A DNA stretch of 64,000 nt from Dactylonectria macrodidyma. Lineage: Eukaryota > Ascomycota > Sordariomycetes > Hypocreales > Nectriaceae. Below the pieces are notes generated by a model. The model was given only the letters and a program-made list of their open reading frames with translations. It did no database searches and had not been told where the DNA came from. The DNA lies in the NCBI GenBank assembly GCA_020744425.1, contig JAGMUV010000013.1, forward strand, positions 248,001-312,000, read 5' to 3'. Below, piece after piece: positions 59,448-64,000 of the stretch. How positions within the stretch are numbered: position 1 is the stretch's first letter; each line of letters opens with the position of its first letter. Both the position numbers and the translations under genes were made by a program.

Positions 59448-60023
59448 ATATTAAGCACTTAGTTATAAATATATATATTTAAATGCTTTTAAAGACTTAA
59501 TATTAGTTAAGGAGAAGTTAATTGCATTTAATACTTATTTTAACTTTATTATAAGAATTAAAGTAATAAAAAGTATTAAATAGAGTATAGTATATATATA
59601 CTATATAAAGAATTATATAATTATATTTTTAAATAGTATTTAAGACTTAGTTATTATAGTATTACTATATCTGCTTTTATAATCTTTAGAAGATATTTAT
59701 ATATCCTAATATAAGCTATAGAGACTAGCTTCTAGCAATTTATCTAAATTACTCTTAGTTTAGTAAAGAGCTATAAAATAAGCATTACTATAATTAAAAG
59801 AATTTAACCCTTATTATTAGTATATTTAAATTAATAAAGCTAAGTTAAATAGTTAGAAAGAGCTAGTATATAGAGTTTTAAGCTAGATCTATAATAAGAT
59901 AGAGAGAGATAAACTATTAGTATAAGAAGAAATGCAAATAGTGCATATTATGCTCTTAGCAAAATATAAAATAGATAAAACTAAGCCTTAGTTACTTAAA
60001 TAGATTATAAATAGGCTAAGTAA
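59448..60023. other. Spacer between elements A and B, AT-rich
   Basis: About 575 bases, stop-rich in all frames, no LTR match. Probably the body of a third, older element, of unknown type. Confidence 0.45.
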
Positions 60024-60052
60024 TGTATTAAGCAGGGGGACAAGAGGGACAC
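60024..60052 (-). repeat. Inverted 29-base LTR end, abutting element B
   Basis: This stretch is the exact reverse complement of the last 29 bases of the LTR with its TACA end (compare 59419-59447, which differs only by one C-to-T). It is cut immediately by the 5' LTR of element B, so B appears to have inserted into an inverted LTR. Confidence 0.8.
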
Positions 60053-63000
60053 TGTGTTAAGGCTGAGGGCCCACTAGCTAGAATGGCCTGGACATTTTAA
60101 TTAGCCGACCAATTTAAGTACTAGTCTTAATAAAGCTATTAATAAGGATAACGGGAGTTAATCTAAGATAAAAGGCAGAGTCAACTTAGACACAGATAGC
60201 AATCAATTATATTCTTACTTACTTTTATTTTTAAGTTATTAAATGGTTTTTAATATTATTATAATAAGATTTATTTAATTAATTAGAATATCTGATTTAT
60301 TTTTTAGCTAGCTGCTTGATTATAGCTCTAGCCTTCTTTTATCTATTTTATTTTATAAGTCTTATCTATCCTCACTCTACTTCGCATCCTACTTACTCTA
60401 TAGTATCTATTACTTTAGGTAGTAGTATCCTTCTTATTTCTCTACTTAATACATTTTAAAAGTTATAGTAAGGCAATAAGCTATTAGTTTAATTAATTAA
60501 TTAATTCTATTAATTAGTAGATTAATTAAATAAATAGTAATACTTCTAAGCTATTATAAAGACCTAAGTTAAGTATAGAAAGGAAGTAGTATAAGTAAGT
60601 AAGGATATAGGGATTAAAAAGATATAGGATATTTAATTAATTCTAAAAAATAACCTTACTTAGTATTTTTAATTAAAAAGCATATAATGTCTTTAGCTAA
60701 TTAATTAATTTTATTAAAAGTAGAATTAAAAACCCCCTTTACCTTTATTTTATTATATTAATTTATAATAGATTTACTATTAATACTATAAGACATTATA
60801 TTTAATACTAATAAGACACTTATAATACTACTTATAGTTAAAGTAAATATAAAAGCGAAGTAAAAAGCTATTATAAACTATAAGGTTAAGACTTAGACTA
60901 AGTCTAGACTCTTATAATTAATTAATTAAATAGTTACTAATAATTCCCCTTTAGCTATTTACTTAAAAGGCATTAATAGTAAAAAAGCCTAATTAACTAA
61001 ATTACTTTTACTAACTAATATTCTAACTTAGCTTATAATACTATTAATTATATAATTAGTAATAAAGGACCTATTAATTACCTTAGCCATCTTCCTTAGA
61101 TAGATCTATATAAGACTCTTCTAATTTTTATAACTATAGTAAAGGATAAAGATAAGCAATCTTAAAGATATCTAATCCTTAAAATACGCTTTTACTTCTT
61201 AACTTTCCTATTTACTTAATTAATTGCTTTTATAACTATACTCTTTACTAAGTTATAAGACTCAGTCTAGAAGGGGCTAAAAAGAGTAATAATAAGCTTA
61301 ACCTTAATTATACCCTATAGAAATGACTTCTTTTATAACTTTAGTATCTTTAACTAATAAGTTAATAATAATAGTACTCTTAGTAAATATCTTAAAAGCA
61401 GAACTTAATTGTATTATTATAACTATTCTAGCCTAAATGCGCTTTACTATATAAAGGCTAAGATATAAGTTTAATAGATTAAATATCTTAGCCTATATAA
61501 AGGCTTTTAAAATTATAGCTAAAAATAATAGATTGCCTAAAGAATAATAGTTATTATACTTTATCTATTTCTATATAAATAATAATATAAAGGCCTTAGT
61601 CTAATTAGCAGTCTAATAGTTTGAATAGATAATAGTAAAAAAGAACCTTATAAATATATTCAAAGGCTAGGATCTTAACTCTAAAAAAACCCTAAAGACA
61701 ACCCTTAATTAGATAAATACTACTTAGATCTCTGAATCTACTAATCTAAGCTCTATCTAATAATTAATATACTATTACTCTTTCCTAATAGCTATAGTTA
61801 ATCCAAAGGATTCTAAGACTTCCTACTAATCTCAGGCCCTTTACTATATCCTACTTATAAGACTTATATAATCAGTATGCATAAGAAGTAATAAAAGTCT
61901 AATAGAGCTCAGATGAATAGAATATAAGACTCTTTATTAGTATATCATTTCTTACCTAGATATAGATATTACTATTAAAGAACGATCTAGTCTTAGCTAT
62001 CTATTTAATTAAATAAAACCATAATTAGCTATAACTCCTTTTAAACTAATAACCTTCTAATACCCATTATTACTAGCTCATATCCTACTTTACGGAGTAT
62101 AAGTATTCACTAGTATAATTATTCTACTGCTTTTAGTAATTACTTATAATAATCCTATTAATAACTTAATAAATAGCTTTAAATCATTATAGGTTCGCTT
62201 AGCCTTAATAAAGAAAACTAACTAAGACTTAGTAATAATAATCTAATACTAATAAGAATACTAAAAAAGGCATAATAAGGCTATAAGGAATATTATAGCT
62301 AACTAAGTCCTAATAAATCCATTTAATTAATTAAATAATAAATCCTTACTTATAATTAATACTATTTCATTATTTAATAAGACTAAAAGATATTAATATT
62401 ATTAGGTCTTAAGTTATTACCTTAACTAGTATTAATACTTAGTATATAACTTTAAAAAAAGATATATAAAATATAATTCTAAAACAGGCTTTTATTAACT
62501 AAAAATAAGTAATAAATAGTATCTACTATTATACTTAGTAATAGCCTTTTAAAGGGAATTATATATTTAATAACTAGTAATTATTACTTTAACTTATACT
62601 AATAATCCTCTTTATATAACTTAAGTAATAAATATTAAAAGCTTAGTTAAACCCTTATATAATTAGACTCTTTTATAATATAAGTAAGAAATATTTAATA
62701 AGCTATATTTATATATTATTAGATTAATTAATTAAATAAATATAATATTTACTTCTTTTATTATTCTAATAAAACCTACTATAAGAGCTAATCTGATCTT
62801 TATTTTAAACTATTTAAAAGAAGAGAGTAAGTAATTAAAAGAATACCTTTTAATCTACTAAGTATAAATCACTCCTATTCTTAAAAAGGTCTACTTTAGT
62901 CTAGAAGAGAATACTTATAGAATAATAGAAAAAAGTAATAATAAGTAAAAAGTATTAGTTAATATTTATAATAATAAAAGATAGAAAGGTAAGATAGAGT

Positions 63001-64000
63001 AAGTAGAATTATTATAAACCTTTATAAGCTTAATAGAAGAAGAGAATATAATTCTAAAAATAATCCTTAGCTATTAAAAATTAGCTAATTAAATAAAATT
63101 TAAAGAGTAATTTAGAATAAATAATCTATACTTAGCTTAAGATTAATACTATAAAGCTATTACTACTTTATTTAATATAGTTAGAGGGGTTAAAATCTCC
63201 TTACTATATAGTACTATCTTTAAGCTTATAAATACTAAATTAAACTAAGCTTACTTAGATAATTATATTATAATAGTAAAATAAGTTAATAAAATAGAGT
63301 TTATTAACTTTAAATAGCTAACTAAGCTATTTATACTTAAGAGAAAAGTACTTATAATTATAATAATATTAGAACTAATTAATTAAATAAATAACTACTC
63401 TTATTATTAAATAGCCTTAGTATTATTATATAAGGATAATAAGAACCTATTTAAAGATTATATTAAATTCACTATTATTATAGTTAAGTTATTTAATAAA
63501 TATTATTCTCCTAATTTAAATAATCCTATCTTTAAGTACTTCTATTTAGGATATTACTTAAGAGAAGATAATAAAAGAAAAGTCTATTTTATTAATAATT
63601 CTTAAGATTATATAAAACTAAAAGAGAGTTTAGTTAATTAATTAACTTTAAGTTTAGTAATTAACTCTATAAGTATATCTAACTTACTTAAGATATTATA
63701 TTTATAAAATATCTTATAATTAATTATTTAATTAAAAGTTCTTAAAAGTATTATAATAAAAGTATTAGTAGATTTAGGCTTAGAAAGGAACCTCATTTTT
63801 TATAAATAAGCTTAATACTATAGCCTTAATATTAAGCTAGTTAGTACTTTTATAACTTCTTATTCTAAAGAGAAGATTTTAATAGTAAGAAAAGCGGCTA
63901 TAACTCTATACCTTAAGAATATATATATACTTATCTAACTATATAGCACTCTCTTTAATAATTATAGTTCTATTTATCCTAAGGATACTATTCATTAGAT
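60053..64000 (+). mobile_element. Second copy (element B) of the same gypsy-type retrotransposon, cut by the window end
   Basis: The 5' LTR is 60053-60453 (start TGTGTTAAGGCTGAGGGCCC, end TTAATACA). From 60454 to 64000 the sequence aligns base for base, with many transitions and few indels, to 47030-50574 of element A. All frames are closed. RT, integrase and the 3' LTR would lie beyond the window. Confidence 0.85.

Noticed and set aside
46622..59452. Target-site duplication of element A
   Set aside because: Flanking five-mers TATAC and ATATT do not match, even allowing for C-to-T changes.

Overview
This window comes from a filamentous ascomycete (Pezizomycotina, probably Sordariomycetes). 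The evidence is many short GT-AG introns, typical fungal families (Zn2Cys6 regulator, PTH11-like seven-helix receptor, Clr5 protein, DUF7580-like protein, CorA-like transporter) and a long AT-rich block whose retroelements carry C-to-T/G-to-A decay of the repeat-induced point mutation (RIP) kind. Most gene models below are spliced by eye; donors, acceptors and reading phases were checked for continuity, but no search or transcript data were available.

Layout. 1-10.4 kb: a secreted/anchored M43 metalloprotease with a Ser/Thr-rich stalk, a small secreted SnoaL-like protein, a secreted PI-PLC-like enzyme and a PTH11-like membrane receptor. 10.4-18.6 kb: an SDR oxidoreductase and an alpha/beta hydrolase on a shared divergent promoter, then a Zn2Cys6 regulator divergent from a Baeyer-Villiger-type flavin monooxygenase. 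20.5-29 kb: a Clr5 protein, then a divergent pair made of a bZIP-like/zinc-finger/SAM/Sec3-PH fusion protein and a DUF7580-like protein. 29.7-32.9 kb: a zinc alcohol dehydrogenase and an MFS transporter. 33.8-40.4 kb: a protein kinase, a 76-residue protein, a possible minus-strand fragment and a CorA-like transporter. From about 40.7 kb to the end: AT-rich, gene-less DNA holding one LTR-bounded Ty3/gypsy-type element of about 12.8 kb, the first part of a second copy, a 104-bp tandem repeat and other relics.

How the genes may work together. The promoters of the SDR/hydrolase pair, the regulator/monooxygenase pair, the alcohol dehydrogenase and the MFS transporter share 10-bp sites of the form CGGAG(C/G)(T/G)CCG, several being exact matches or exact reverse complements. 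The enzyme set fits a route in which an alcohol is oxidised to a ketone (ADH/SDR), oxygen is inserted to give an ester or lactone (monooxygenase) and the ester is cleaved (hydrolase), with transport by the MFS protein. I infer a dispersed catabolic or detoxification regulon under the resident Zn2Cys6 protein, interrupted by unrelated genes. This is the main candidate for an undescribed system in the window.
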